A DNA stretch of 32,847 bases, taken from NCBI GenBank assembly GCA_937877625.1, contig CALFJG010000019.1, forward strand, positions 1 to 32,847. The letters are read 5' to 3'. Below are positions 25,738-32,847 of this stretch, piece after piece. Position 1 is the first letter of the stretch, and each line of letters begins with the position of its first letter. The notes under the pieces are model-generated. The model did no database searches. It saw nothing but the letters and a program-made list of their open reading frames with translations, and was not told where the DNA came from. A program made the position numbers and the translations under genes. The DNA is from an uncultured Prevotellaceae bacterium (lineage in GTDB: Bacteria > Bacteroidota > Bacteroidia > Bacteroidales > Bacteroidaceae).

Positions 25738-26580
25738 CTAAACGACGTTCACTCTTCCGCTCCGTTTCTTATATATATAATCGGAGAGGATTTGATAGAT
25801 GTTTTGTTCATCTGAGCCTTCCGAGAGCATCGCGGTGTGGCGTTCCATCACGCTCTTGTCGCCGCGAGCGGCGGGGCCTGTTTGCGCCCGCGCGGCACCG
25901 TTTTCTAAGAATTTAGATAGCGTCTCGCGAAGTAGTGGTTCAAGCATGTTTCTTTCCACGCCTGCTTGGGATAGTAGTCCTTCGGCAATGCCAAAGAGAG
26001 CGTTGGGGAAGTTGCAGGCAAACACAGCGGCAAGGTGCAGGTTGCGTCTGCGTATGCTGTCTAAGCGTTGCACACGTTGCGAGAGGTTGCGCGCCAACAA
26101 TTCTAATGCCGCCGTGGTGTGTGCGTCAGAGCCTTCAACGAAGAGCGGCACTTGCAGGAAATCCACCTCCCTCCATTTTGAGAGTGTTTGCAGGGGATAT
26201 ACCACGCCGTAGTGTGCCACCAGCCCGTTGAAGATATGAACCGGTACACTCCCAGCGTTATGTACAAAAATCGCCGTAGGCCAGTGCTTGAATATACGCT
26301 GGGCTTGCGGCAAAATGGCATCGTCGGCGGTGCAGAAGAATACGATATCGGGCGCGGAGTCTTGGGGAAGTATCGCAGTGCGTGCCTGGCAGGCGGGAAG
26401 GAGCGTGTCGGTTGTTTTAAGGTTATTATTTATCTGACGCGCCAACTGCTCGGCGGCTTCCTGGCTACGCGAACAAATGTATGCTACGTGGTAGGACGAA
26501 CAAGCAAGTGCTAAGGCAAAGTGTGTGGCCACGTTACCTGTGCCAACAATAGCGATATGTATGCTTCTGTTGTGCGACAT
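25738..26580 (-). CDS. Rossmann-fold and DUF2520 domain protein
   Basis: A 280-aa protein. The start at 26580 is directly after a promoter box; the in-frame ATG at 26607 would lie upstream of it. The N-terminal half has the NAD(P)-binding motif IAIVGTGNVATHFA (residues 9-22) and the VFFCTADDAI strand. The C-terminal helical half (about 150-265), with HLAAVFACNFPNALF, is the DUF2520 domain. The fold resembles 6-phosphogluconate-type or pyrroline-5-carboxylate-type dehydrogenases, but the substrate is unknown. It begins a probable operon with kdsC and maf. Confidence 0.82.
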   Translation of the reverse strand: MSHNRSIHIAIVGTGNVATHFALALACSSYHVAYICSRSQEAAEQLARQINNNLKTTDTLLPACQARTAILPQDSAPDIVFFCTADDAILPQAQRIFKHWPTAIFVHNAGSVPVHIFNGLVAHYGVVYPLQTLSKWREVDFLQVPLFVEGSDAHTTAALELLARNLSQRVQRLDSIRRRNLHLAAVFACNFPNALFGIAEGLLSQAGVERNMLEPLLRETLSKFLENGAARAQTGPAARGDKSVMERHTAMLSEGSDEQNIYQILSDYIYKKRSGRVNVV

Positions 26581-26585
26581 CGCGG

Positions 26586-26593
26586 CAAAGATA
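26586..26593 (-). promoter_or_regulatory. -7 element abutting the DUF2520 start codon
   Basis: TATCTTTG on the minus strand matches TAnnTTTG exactly. Its final G (26586) is six bases before the A of the ATG (26580). Transcription would then begin at or beside the start codon, so the mRNA may be leaderless. Confidence 0.6.
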
Positions 26594-26730
26594 GCGATTT
26601 CCACCACTGCAGCAAGCGCATCTGCCTCGTTTTTTTGTTTTTAGTGCCTTTTCACTGCAAAAGCCATTCGCACAAACCGCTTAAAAGTTTTTTGTGTGTG
26701 TTTTTTGTGGTTTGAAGACTATGGATTTCG

Positions 26731-26738
26731 TATTTTTG
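26731..26738 (+). promoter_or_regulatory. -7 element of the BadF-type kinase gene
   Basis: TATTTTTG matches TAnnTTTG exactly and lies 27 bases before the ATG at 26765. TTTG at 26711-26714 is a possible -33 element, but its spacing of 16 bases is short; another TTTG at 26704-26707 gives 23 bases. Confidence 0.55.
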
Positions 26739-26764
26739 CGGGGCAAACTAAAACTCTTTTATCT

Positions 26765-27601
26765 ATGCTTACTCTTATTGCCGACAGCGGCAGCACCAAG
26801 ACGCAGTGGCGTGTGATAGATGCCAGCGGTACTACCACCCACGATTTTACTACACCAGGACTAAACCCCGCGTTGATGCCTGCCTCGGCGGTGGACTTTG
26901 GAATCTCCACCGCTCTTCGCAAACGCCGTATTCAGCCCGGCAGAGTGTTTTACTACGGTGCGGGTTGCACTCCCGAGCGTATCTTTGTAGTCCGCGGTGC
27001 ACTGTCTCGGCTCTATCCCAAGGCAGAGATTCATGTGGAGAGCGACCTCGTAGCCGCTGTCCGTGCTTTGTGTGCCGACGACGAGGGCATCGTGTGTATC
27101 CTCGGCACGGGTATGGCCTCTTGTCTGTGTGGCGGTGGGGAGATAGTGTGCCAGACTCCCTCGCTCGGCTATGTCCTCGGCGATGAAGGTAGCGGAGCTG
27201 TCCTCGGGCGCAGAATGGTAAGTGCCATACTCAAAGGAGCTTTGCCCGAGAAGGTATGTCAGGCTTGGAAAGAGGAGTTCGGCCTCTCGGCAGCCGACGT
27301 GATAGACCGTGTGTATCGTCAGCCTCAGGCCAATCGCTTCCTTTCTTCGTTTATGCCTTTTGTGGCGCAGCAGCGTAGTGTTCCCGAGGTGAGGGAAATC
27401 TTGGTCGATGAGTTTCGGACGTTCTTCCGCCGCAACGTGGTGCCTTACCACCGCCCCGACCTATCTGTTCATTTTGTGGGGAGCGTGGCCACACATTTCC
27501 AAGACGAGATTGCCGAGGCCGCTGCTGTCGAGGGCTTCACAATGGGAGCTATTCTGCAAGCCCCGATGGACAAACTTGCCGCCTATCACGCCGCGCGTTA
27601 G
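26765..27601 (+). CDS. BadF/BadG/BcrA/BcrD-family ATPase, likely N-acetylglucosamine-type sugar kinase
   Basis: A 278-aa ASKHA-fold protein. The phosphate-1 motif is IADSGSTKTQW (residues 5-15). CILGTGMASCLC is phosphate-2 and LGDEGSGAVLGR is the family's nucleotide/substrate segment. It is shorter than iron-sulfur BadF activators and lacks their cysteine pair, so it is closer to the N-acetylglucosamine-kinase-like group common in Bacteroidales. A role in salvaging amino sugars from wall or host glycans is inferred. It has its own promoter and terminator. Confidence 0.83.
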   Translation: MLTLIADSGSTKTQWRVIDASGTTTHDFTTPGLNPALMPASAVDFGISTALRKRRIQPGRVFYYGAGCTPERIFVVRGALSRLYPKAEIHVESDLVAAVRALCADDEGIVCILGTGMASCLCGGGEIVCQTPSLGYVLGDEGSGAVLGRRMVSAILKGALPEKVCQAWKEEFGLSAADVIDRVYRQPQANRFLSSFMPFVAQQRSVPEVREILVDEFRTFFRRNVVPYHRPDLSVHFVGSVATHFQDEIAEAAAVEGFTMGAILQAPMDKLAAYHAAR

Positions 27602-27628
27602 AGGCAAAACGACATACTTTTCTATCAG

Positions 27629-27652
27629 ACCCGCCCAAAAAGGCGGGTTTTT
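27629..27652 (+). terminator. Intrinsic terminator after the BadF-type gene
   Basis: ACCCGCC (27629-27635) pairs perfectly with GGCGGGT (27642-27648) around CAAAAA, followed by a T-run to 27652. A TATTTTCG sequence just after it (27655-27662), one base off the -7 consensus, may start the next gene. Confidence 0.85.
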
Positions 27653-27711
27653 CTTATTTTCGCGGCGAGATAAAATCACATCCTCCAAGCCTTAAACCTT
27701 TTCAATTTCCT

Positions 27712-29337
27712 ATGATTACAGTCAGCAACCTCGCCATTCAGTTTGGCAAGCGCGTGCTCTACAAAGATGTAAACATTAAGTTCACCAGCGGAAACATCTA
27801 CGGCGTGATAGGTGCCAACGGTGCGGGTAAGTCCACCCTGCTCCGAGCCATCAGCGGCGAGTTGGAACCCACGAAAGGCACTATAGAGATGGGTACGGGC
27901 GAACGTCTTAGCGTGCTCTCGCAAGACCACTTTAAGTTCGACAGCGAAACCGTGCTCAACACCGTGCTTATGGGGCACACCGTACTTTGGGACCTTAAGA
28001 ACGAGCTCGACGTGCTCTATGCCAAGCCCGATTTCAACGATGAAGACGGTATGCGTGTGGCAGAACTCACCGAGCGTTTCACCGACCTCGGCGGCTACGA
28101 GGCCGAGAGCGATGCCGCGGAGCTCCTGTCGGGGCTGGGCATTAAGGAACATCTGCACTACAAGCTGATGGGCGAACTCAGCGGAAAGGAGAAGGTGCGT
28201 GTCATGCTGGCGCAAGCCCTCTTTGGTAACCCCGATAACTTGTTGCTCGACGAGCCGACCAACGACCTCGACCTTGAGACGGTGGAGTGGCTTGAGGACT
28301 ACCTCGGCAACTTTGAACACACCGTCCTCGTAGTGAGCCACGACCGCCACTTCTTAGACCAGGTGTGTACCCACACCGTGGACATAGACTTTGGAAAGGT
28401 CACAATGTTTGCCGGTAACTACAGCTTCTGGTACGAGAGTTCTCAGCTCGCACTGCGTCAAGCACAAAACCAAAAGCTAAAAGCCGAAGAAAAGAAAAAG
28501 CAGCTCGAGGAGTTTATCCGCCGCTTCTCTGCCAATGTGGCTAAGAGCCGCCAGACCACCAGCCGCAAGAAGATGCTTGAGAAACTCAATATAGCAGAGA
28601 TAAAGCCCAGCACGCGCCGCTATCCGGGCATTATCTTCCAAATGGAGCGCGAGCCGGGCAATCAAATTTTAGAGGTTGACGGTCTTAGTGCTACGGCAGA
28701 CGATGGCACGGTGCTCTTTCAGAACCTGACGTTCAACGTAGAGAAAGGTGAAAAAGTGGTGTTCCTCTCCCGCGACCCGCGTGCTATGACTGCGCTCTTT
28801 GAAATCATCAATGGCAATGCGCAGCCGACAGCCGGTACATACAAGTGGGGCGTCACCATCACCACGGCTTATCTGCCGCTCGACAACACGAGATTCTTTG
28901 ATTGCGAACTGAACATGCTCGACTGGCTGTCGCAGTTCGGTACGGGCAATGAGGTCTATTTTAAGGCTTTCTTGGGACGTATGCTCTTCAAGGACGAAGA
29001 CGTACAAAAGAAAGTCGGCATACTTTCGGGTGGCGAGAAGATGCGTTTGATGATTGCGCGAATGCAACTCAAAAATGCCAACTGCTTGATACTCGACACG
29101 CCTACAAACCACCTCGATATGGAGAGTATTCAGGCTTTCAACAACAACCTGAAACTCTTCAAAGGAAACATCCTTTTTGCCTCCCACGACCACGAGTTCA
29201 TCAACACTGTTGCTAACCGCATTATAGAACTTACGCCTAACGGCCACATAGATAAGTTGATGAACTACGAAGACTACATTCGCGATGCCCACATCAAGGA
29301 AATCAAGGAGCGGCTGTATGACAACGCCAACGTGTAA
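27712..29337 (+). CDS. ABC-F family ATPase (YbiT-like) with degenerate second site
   Basis: A 541-aa soluble protein with two ATP-binding cassettes and no membrane segments. Cassette 1 has a complete Walker A (GANGAGKST, residues 34-42), a LSGKEK signature and Walker B LLLDEPTNDLD with D180 and E181. The linker at about 250-310 is charged and helical, as in ribosome-binding ABC-F proteins. Cassette 2 lacks Walker A (FLSRDPRAMT near 350) but keeps LSGGEK; its Walker B reads LILDTPTNHLD with T463 where the catalytic Glu should be. So one composite ATP site is probably inactive. ABC-F proteins act at the ribosomal E site in translation control or antibiotic protection; this branch is usually housekeeping. 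Confidence 0.88.
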   Translation: MITVSNLAIQFGKRVLYKDVNIKFTSGNIYGVIGANGAGKSTLLRAISGELEPTKGTIEMGTGERLSVLSQDHFKFDSETVLNTVLMGHTVLWDLKNELDVLYAKPDFNDEDGMRVAELTERFTDLGGYEAESDAAELLSGLGIKEHLHYKLMGELSGKEKVRVMLAQALFGNPDNLLLDEPTNDLDLETVEWLEDYLGNFEHTVLVVSHDRHFLDQVCTHTVDIDFGKVTMFAGNYSFWYESSQLALRQAQNQKLKAEEKKKQLEEFIRRFSANVAKSRQTTSRKKMLEKLNIAEIKPSTRRYPGIIFQMEREPGNQILEVDGLSATADDGTVLFQNLTFNVEKGEKVVFLSRDPRAMTALFEIINGNAQPTAGTYKWGVTITTAYLPLDNTRFFDCELNMLDWLSQFGTGNEVYFKAFLGRMLFKDEDVQKKVGILSGGEKMRLMIARMQLKNANCLILDTPTNHLDMESIQAFNNNLKLFKGNILFASHDHEFINTVANRIIELTPNGHIDKLMNYEDYIRDAHIKEIKERLYDNANV

Positions 29338-29397
29338 CCGCCGTTCTTTCTTTCTTCCAATGTGGCTCTTCTTGTGGATAGAAAGAGCCACATCGTT

Positions 29398-29405
29398 TAT
29401 CTTTG
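29398..29405 (+). promoter_or_regulatory. -7 element abutting the ArgE-like start codon
   Basis: TATCTTTG matches TAnnTTTG exactly; its last base lies eight bases before the A of the ATG at 29413. Predicted transcription starts at or next to the start codon. TTG at 29372-29374 is 23 bases upstream, longer than the usual spacing. Confidence 0.6.
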
Positions 29406-29412
29406 CCGACGA

Positions 29413-30468
29413 ATGAACCTTTCTCCTTCCATCAGCCTTTTGCAACGTCTCGTGGCTTGCCCCTCGTTTTCGCGCGAGGAACAAGGCACTGCCGATATTC
29501 TTTTTGAAGAACTCCAGAAGCGCGGTATTTGCCACGTGAGGCGTAAACATAATAATGTGTATGCGTGTGCCGCAAACTATTCCGCCGCGCATCCCACACT
29601 CCTTCTTTGTTCCCACCACGACACCGTGCGTCCCGCCTCGGGCTATACGCGCGACCCCTTTGCGCCTACCATTGTAGGCGACCGTCTCTACGGCCTCGGC
29701 GCAAACGATGCCGGGGCGAGCCTGGTGTGCCTCGTAGAAGCCTTTTGTGCTTTGCAGAACGAGCCGCTTGCTGTGAACCTCGTCTTGGCTCTTGTGGGCG
29801 AAGAAGAGATAGGCGGTGAGCACGGCGTGCGAGCCTTGCTGCCCGTCCTCGGACAGATAGATATGGCTCTGGTGGGTGAGCCTACCGGTATGCAGGCCGC
29901 CGTGGGCGAGCGAGGGCTTGTGGTACTCGACGGCGAGACACGCGGCACGAGCGGCCATGCAGCGCGCGGCGAGGGTATCAACGCCCTCTACCGGGCTATC
30001 GATGACGTGAATGTCCTGCGCGAGTTTCGTTTCCCCGCCACGTCGTCGCTCCTCGGCGATATCTCTGTGAATGTGACCGGAATGAAATGCGGCACGCAGC
30101 ACAACGTGGTGCCCGACGTGTGTCGCTTCCTTGTTGACGTACGCACCACAGACGCTTTTACCAACGAGGAAACCGTAGCACTCCTGCAAGCGGCTGTTCG
30201 CTACAGCACCTTAACGCCCCGGAGCTTGTGTCTTCGTGCCTCGGCGATAGACAAGTCGCACCCCCTCGTAGCAGCCGCCGAGCAGGTAGGAGCCGCAACC
30301 TTTGTGTCGCCTACGATGAGCGATATGGCACATCTGCCCGTGCCGTCGCTCAAGATGGGACCCGGACAAAGCGCACGCTCCCACACCGCCGACGAGTATG
30401 TGTTGCTCAGCGAGATAGCAGCAGGCATAGAAGGCTATCTGAAACTCATAAGGCGTATTAACCGATAA
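29413..30468 (+). CDS. argE': M20-family N-acylcitrulline/N-acylornithine deacylase (ArgE-like)
   Basis: A 351-aa cytosolic M20 metallohydrolase. CSHHDTVRP holds the first metal histidine and aspartate; YGLGANDAGAS bears the bridging aspartate; GEEEIGG has the catalytic and metal-binding glutamates; VGEPTG and GTSGHAARGEG belong to the lid and metal site. In the Bacteroides-type route the enzyme removes the acyl group from N-acylcitrulline made by ArgF', giving citrulline for ArgG. Its place just before argH supports that. The start at 29413 is chosen because the longer frame from 29362 begins upstream of the promoter box. The acyl group, acetyl or succinyl, is not readable. Confidence 0.88.
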   Translation: MNLSPSISLLQRLVACPSFSREEQGTADILFEELQKRGICHVRRKHNNVYACAANYSAAHPTLLLCSHHDTVRPASGYTRDPFAPTIVGDRLYGLGANDAGASLVCLVEAFCALQNEPLAVNLVLALVGEEEIGGEHGVRALLPVLGQIDMALVGEPTGMQAAVGERGLVVLDGETRGTSGHAARGEGINALYRAIDDVNVLREFRFPATSSLLGDISVNVTGMKCGTQHNVVPDVCRFLVDVRTTDAFTNEETVALLQAAVRYSTLTPRSLCLRASAIDKSHPLVAAAEQVGAATFVSPTMSDMAHLPVPSLKMGPGQSARSHTADEYVLLSEIAAGIEGYLKLIRRINR

Positions 30469-30503
30469 CGAACAACGTTAATCAATATCCAATAAATCCT
30501 TGG

Positions 30504-30543
30504 AGAGGAGGCCGCTGCCGCCTCCCTCCTCTTAAAAATTTTT
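30504..30543 (+). other. Two alternative hairpins before argH
   Basis: AGAGGAGG (30504-30511) pairs with CCTCCTCT (30525-30532), followed closely by a T5 run (30539-30543). GGAGGC (30507-30512) can instead pair with GCCTCC (30520-30525). The two stems exclude each other. It could be an attenuator or a simple weak terminator between the deacylase gene and argH. Confidence 0.35.
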
Positions 30544-30548
30544 CTGTA

Positions 30549-31850
30549 ATGAAACTCTGGGACAAAGGCTTTGAGCCTAACGAAATAGTGGAACGCTTCA
30601 CCGTTGGCCGCGACCGCGAGTTGGATATGGCACTCGCTCCCTACGACGTAGAGGGGTCTATGGCACACATCAGGATGTTGGAGTCCATTGGGCTGCTCAC
30701 CAAAGACGAACTCTCAACGCTGCTCGCGGGGCTGCAGGATATAGCCGACGAAATAGCAGCAGGCCGTTTCGAGATAGAAGAAGGCATAGAAGACGTACAC
30801 TCCGAGGTGGAAAAACTCCTCACCGAACGCCTCGGCAGTGTGGGAAAGAAGATACATGCCGGCCGCTCGCGCAACGACCAGGTGCTCGTTGACCTAAAAC
30901 TTTTCTACCGTGAGCGTTTGCGTCAGATAGCCGAGCAGATAGGCCACGTGTTCGACGTGCTCCTCTCGCTCTCCGACCGCTACCAAAACATTCTTATGCC
31001 CGGCTATACACATATGCAGGTGGCTATGCCGAGCAGCTTCGGTCTTTGGTTCGGGGCGTATGCCGAAACGCTTATCGACGACCTCCGCGTCGTGGCTGCC
31101 GCCTACGACACTGCCGACCAAAACCCGCTCGGGTCGGCGGCCGGCTACGGCAGCTCGTTTCCCTTGAAGCGCACAATGACCACTCAGCTCTTGCAGTTTC
31201 AGACGCTCCACTATAATGTTTGCTCCGCTCAAATGGGGCGTGGAAAGACAGAACGCGCCCTGGCCTACGCACTCAACGCCGTGGCCTCCACAATAGGGCG
31301 GCTGGCAATGGACGTGTGTCTGTTTATGAGCCAGAATTTCGCCTTTTTCTCCCTCCCCGATGAGTTTACCACTGGCAGCAGCATTATGCCGCACAAGAAA
31401 AATCCGGACATCTTTGAGGTGATGCGTGCAAAGTGCAACCGTTTGCAGAGCATAGTGGGCGAGGTGTCGCTCCTAACTACCAACCTGCCGCTCGGCTACC
31501 AGCGCGACCTACAACTACTCAAAGACATTACGTTTCCCGCTCTTGACGAGATGGACGAGGTGCTTTCCACGCTCGCTTTTATCCTGCCCTATCTGCGTGT
31601 GAACGAACATATCCTCGACGATGCGCGCTACAACTACCTCTTCACCGTGGAAGACGTAAACCGCCTCGTACTCTCGGGCAAGCCCTTCCGTGAGGCATAT
31701 CGCGAGGTGGGGATGCAGGTGCAACGCGGCGAATACCAGCCCAACAAGACCGTACACCATACCCACGAGGGAAGCATAGGCAATCTCTGTAACGCCGAAA
31801 TTCGCGCGAAGATGCAAGCAGTGTTACAGCATTTCCCCTCGGGGCAATAA
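30549..31850 (+). CDS. argH: Argininosuccinate lyase
   Basis: A 433-aa enzyme of the fumarase/aspartase superfamily that splits argininosuccinate into arginine and fumarate, the last step of the pathway. LWDKGFE at the N-terminus, HAGRSRNDQV (about 103-112), YTHMQVAMPSSF and the signature GSSIMPHKKNPD (about 276-287), with the catalytic serine loop, are all visible. Length is close to the usual 430-460. It lies 80 bases after the ArgE-like gene, with a hairpin in the gap, and 41 bases before the peroxiredoxin gene. Confidence 0.96.
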   Translation: MKLWDKGFEPNEIVERFTVGRDRELDMALAPYDVEGSMAHIRMLESIGLLTKDELSTLLAGLQDIADEIAAGRFEIEEGIEDVHSEVEKLLTERLGSVGKKIHAGRSRNDQVLVDLKLFYRERLRQIAEQIGHVFDVLLSLSDRYQNILMPGYTHMQVAMPSSFGLWFGAYAETLIDDLRVVAAAYDTADQNPLGSAAGYGSSFPLKRTMTTQLLQFQTLHYNVCSAQMGRGKTERALAYALNAVASTIGRLAMDVCLFMSQNFAFFSLPDEFTTGSSIMPHKKNPDIFEVMRAKCNRLQSIVGEVSLLTTNLPLGYQRDLQLLKDITFPALDEMDEVLSTLAFILPYLRVNEHILDDARYNYLFTVEDVNRLVLSGKPFREAYREVGMQVQRGEYQPNKTVHHTHEGSIGNLCNAEIRAKMQAVLQHFPSGQ

Positions 31851-31891
31851 AAGCTCCTAATCATTAATCTCTTTTCTCCTTTCCTACAACT

Positions 31892-32353
31892 ATGCTTACT
31901 ATTGGCGATAAAGCACCCGACGTATTGGGTAGCGACGAAAGCGGGCGCGAGGTGCGCCTCAGCGATTTCCGAGGCCGCAGAGTGGCTTTGTATTTCTATC
32001 CTAAGGACAACACCAGCGGTTGCACCGCCGAGGCCTGTAGCCTGCGCGACCACCGCGATGACCTGCGCCAGGCGGGTTATGAGGTAGTGGGTGTCAGCGT
32101 GCAGGACGCGGCTTCTCACCGTAAGTTTATTGACAAGCACGCGCTAAACTTCCCCCTTATCGCCGACACCGACCATCGCCTCGTTGAGGCTTTCGGCGTG
32201 TGGCAAGAAAAGTCGCTCTACGGGCGGAAATTTATGGGCATCGTGCGCACCACCTTCCTTATAGATGAAACAGGCACGATAACCCACGTGTTTGGCTCCA
32301 AACAAATAAAAACCAAAATCCACGCCGAGCAATTGCTTGATGCGATAAAGTAA
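31892..32353 (+). CDS. bcp: Thioredoxin-dependent thiol peroxidase (Bcp/PrxQ)
   Basis: A 153-aa cytosolic peroxiredoxin reducing hydrogen and organic peroxides. YFYPKDNTSGCTAEACSLRD holds the peroxidatic C44 and the resolving C49 five residues later, the alpha-2 two-cysteine form of Bcp/PrxQ. KSLYGRKFMGIVRTTFLID is the conserved C-terminal half with the active-site arginine. Length is exactly typical. It is probably the last gene of the argH transcript. Confidence 0.95.
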   Translation: MLTIGDKAPDVLGSDESGREVRLSDFRGRRVALYFYPKDNTSGCTAEACSLRDHRDDLRQAGYEVVGVSVQDAASHRKFIDKHALNFPLIADTDHRLVEAFGVWQEKSLYGRKFMGIVRTTFLIDETGTITHVFGSKQIKTKIHAEQLLDAIK

Positions 32354-32464
32354 AGCCCGGTTTAGAAACCTTTTCTAAATAGCAGGCTGCAATAAATCGG
32401 CAACGGGGCGTAAACATTAAAGAACGGGATGTGTATCCCTGCTTTACCACGCCCGAAAAACACG

Positions 32465-32499
32465 GTCGGACTATGAAAAAACATAGTCCGACTAATTTT
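32465..32499 (+). terminator. Perfect hairpin downstream of bcp
   Basis: GTCGGACTATG (32465-32475) pairs perfectly with CATAGTCCGAC (32482-32492) around six A, followed by TAATTTTA. It is about 110 bases after bcp. The T-tract is weak but the 11-pair stem is strong; it probably ends the transcript. Confidence 0.6.
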
Positions 32500-32792
32500 A
32501 TACTATTGCTGTCAGCAGAAACGTGCCGCCGCATCAAACTTTCGCCAGCAAAGTATCGGAGCGCACGCGAGCCGCGAGCCAGACGATGCCCGCGAGCCGC
32601 GTGTGTGCCGACAGGCATTTCGCCTGCAAAATGATGTACGCGAGCCGCCCGCGCTCACAGAAGGCTGCGCCGCGTGTGCTACACTACGGCACGGATAGGC
32701 TTACATTATTTCCGAAACTGGAAGACTTTTAATTGAGGTGGGAGTAATTTTTTCTTTCCTCGGATGAATTCTATAAAGTGTGACTATATTTT
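32500..32792. other. Non-coding right end, no gene recognised
   Basis: A GC-rich stretch (about 32520-32690) repeats GCGAGCCGC three times (near 32563, 32592 and 32640) and contains a CAGGC-ATTTC-GCCTG palindrome (32612-32626). The small frames across it (for example 32431-32634) are Arg-, Pro- and Ala-rich and look like non-coding translation. AT-rich sequence leads to the terminal repeat. Confidence 0.5.
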
Positions 32793-32847
32793 GGCTCAGC
32801 GGATTTCCCCAGTTGATAAAGCCTGGGCTAATTAAGAATAAAGTGTA
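32793..32847. repeat. Right copy of 55-bp terminal inverted repeat
   Basis: Exact reverse complement of bases 1-55. Both copies therefore read outward identically. See the left copy for interpretation. Confidence 0.9.

Noticed and set aside
28669..30189. Long open frame (506 codons) on the minus strand
   Set aside because: It lies antisense across the end of the ABC-F gene and the ArgE-like gene, both well-supported families; its translation has no recognisable motif and reflects codon bias of the sense genes.
32431..32634. 67-codon plus-strand frame after bcp
   Set aside because: It spans a hairpin terminator and a GC-rich repeat; its Arg/Pro/Ala-rich translation looks non-coding.
1..32847. 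Whole window as a transposon or linear plasmid with terminal inverted repeats
   Set aside because: There is no transposase, replication or partition gene, and the contents are housekeeping genes; an assembly break at a repeat is simpler.

Overview
The window looks like a chromosomal contig from a Bacteroidales bacterium, most likely in or near Prevotellaceae. The evidence is: promoters of the Bacteroidetes type (TTTG, then TAnnTTTG) with no Shine-Dalgarno sequences; secreted proteins with short C-terminal sorting tails of the type-IX kind; an arginine pathway with the Bacteroides-type N-acylornithine carbamoyltransferase; and the neighbour set DUF2520-kdsC-maf. The genus cannot be fixed from sequence alone. 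No rRNA, tRNA, CRISPR array, phage or intact insertion sequence was seen. The two ends carry the same 55-bp sequence in inverted orientation. Exactly 55 bp is a common assembly word length, so the contig probably stops at a genomic repeat on both sides.

Layout. 1-731: a likely small structured RNA with its own terminator on the minus strand, then a non-coding stretch ending in a clear promoter. 732-8411 (plus strand): a secreted or envelope block made of a 1310-aa CotH-kinase/dockerin/cohesin-like protein, a stand-alone cohesin-like protein, a tandem-thioredoxin protein, a striking 22-bp tandem repeat with T-tracts, and an aspartyl protease with a PDZ-like end. 8594-14375 (plus): arginine operon of acyltransferase, argG, argC, argD, argF' and argB, bounded by hairpin terminators. 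14487-16512 (minus): a LysM/periplasmic-binding-fold protein and cytidine deaminase. 16730-18055 (plus): an NhaC-family antiporter. 18142-26580 (minus): GH25 lysozyme, YihY-type membrane protein with a winged helix, Ser-type sulfatase, a sorted surface protein, a lipoprotein, Maf, KdsC and a Rossmann/DUF2520 protein. 26765-32353 (plus): BadF-type kinase, ABC-F ATPase, ArgE-like deacylase, argH and a Bcp peroxiredoxin. 32354-32847: non-coding end.

How the genes work together. Between the two arg loci the window encodes every step from glutamate to arginine except supply of carbamoyl phosphate: N-acylation (GNAT), ArgB, ArgC, ArgD, carbamoylation of N-acylornithine (ArgF'), deacylation of N-acylcitrulline (ArgE-like), ArgG and ArgH. 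The order is carbamoylate first, deacylate second, as in Bacteroides. ArgF' has Ser at the position that separates succinyl- from acetyl-ornithine enzymes, so its acyl group is an open question.

Most interesting points: the cohesin-like/dockerin pair around a CotH kinase; the tandem repeat whose unit contains the exact Neisseria DNA-uptake decamer four times; the pseudoknot-capable RNA near the left end; and TAnnTTTG boxes so close to start codons that leaderless mRNAs are implied.
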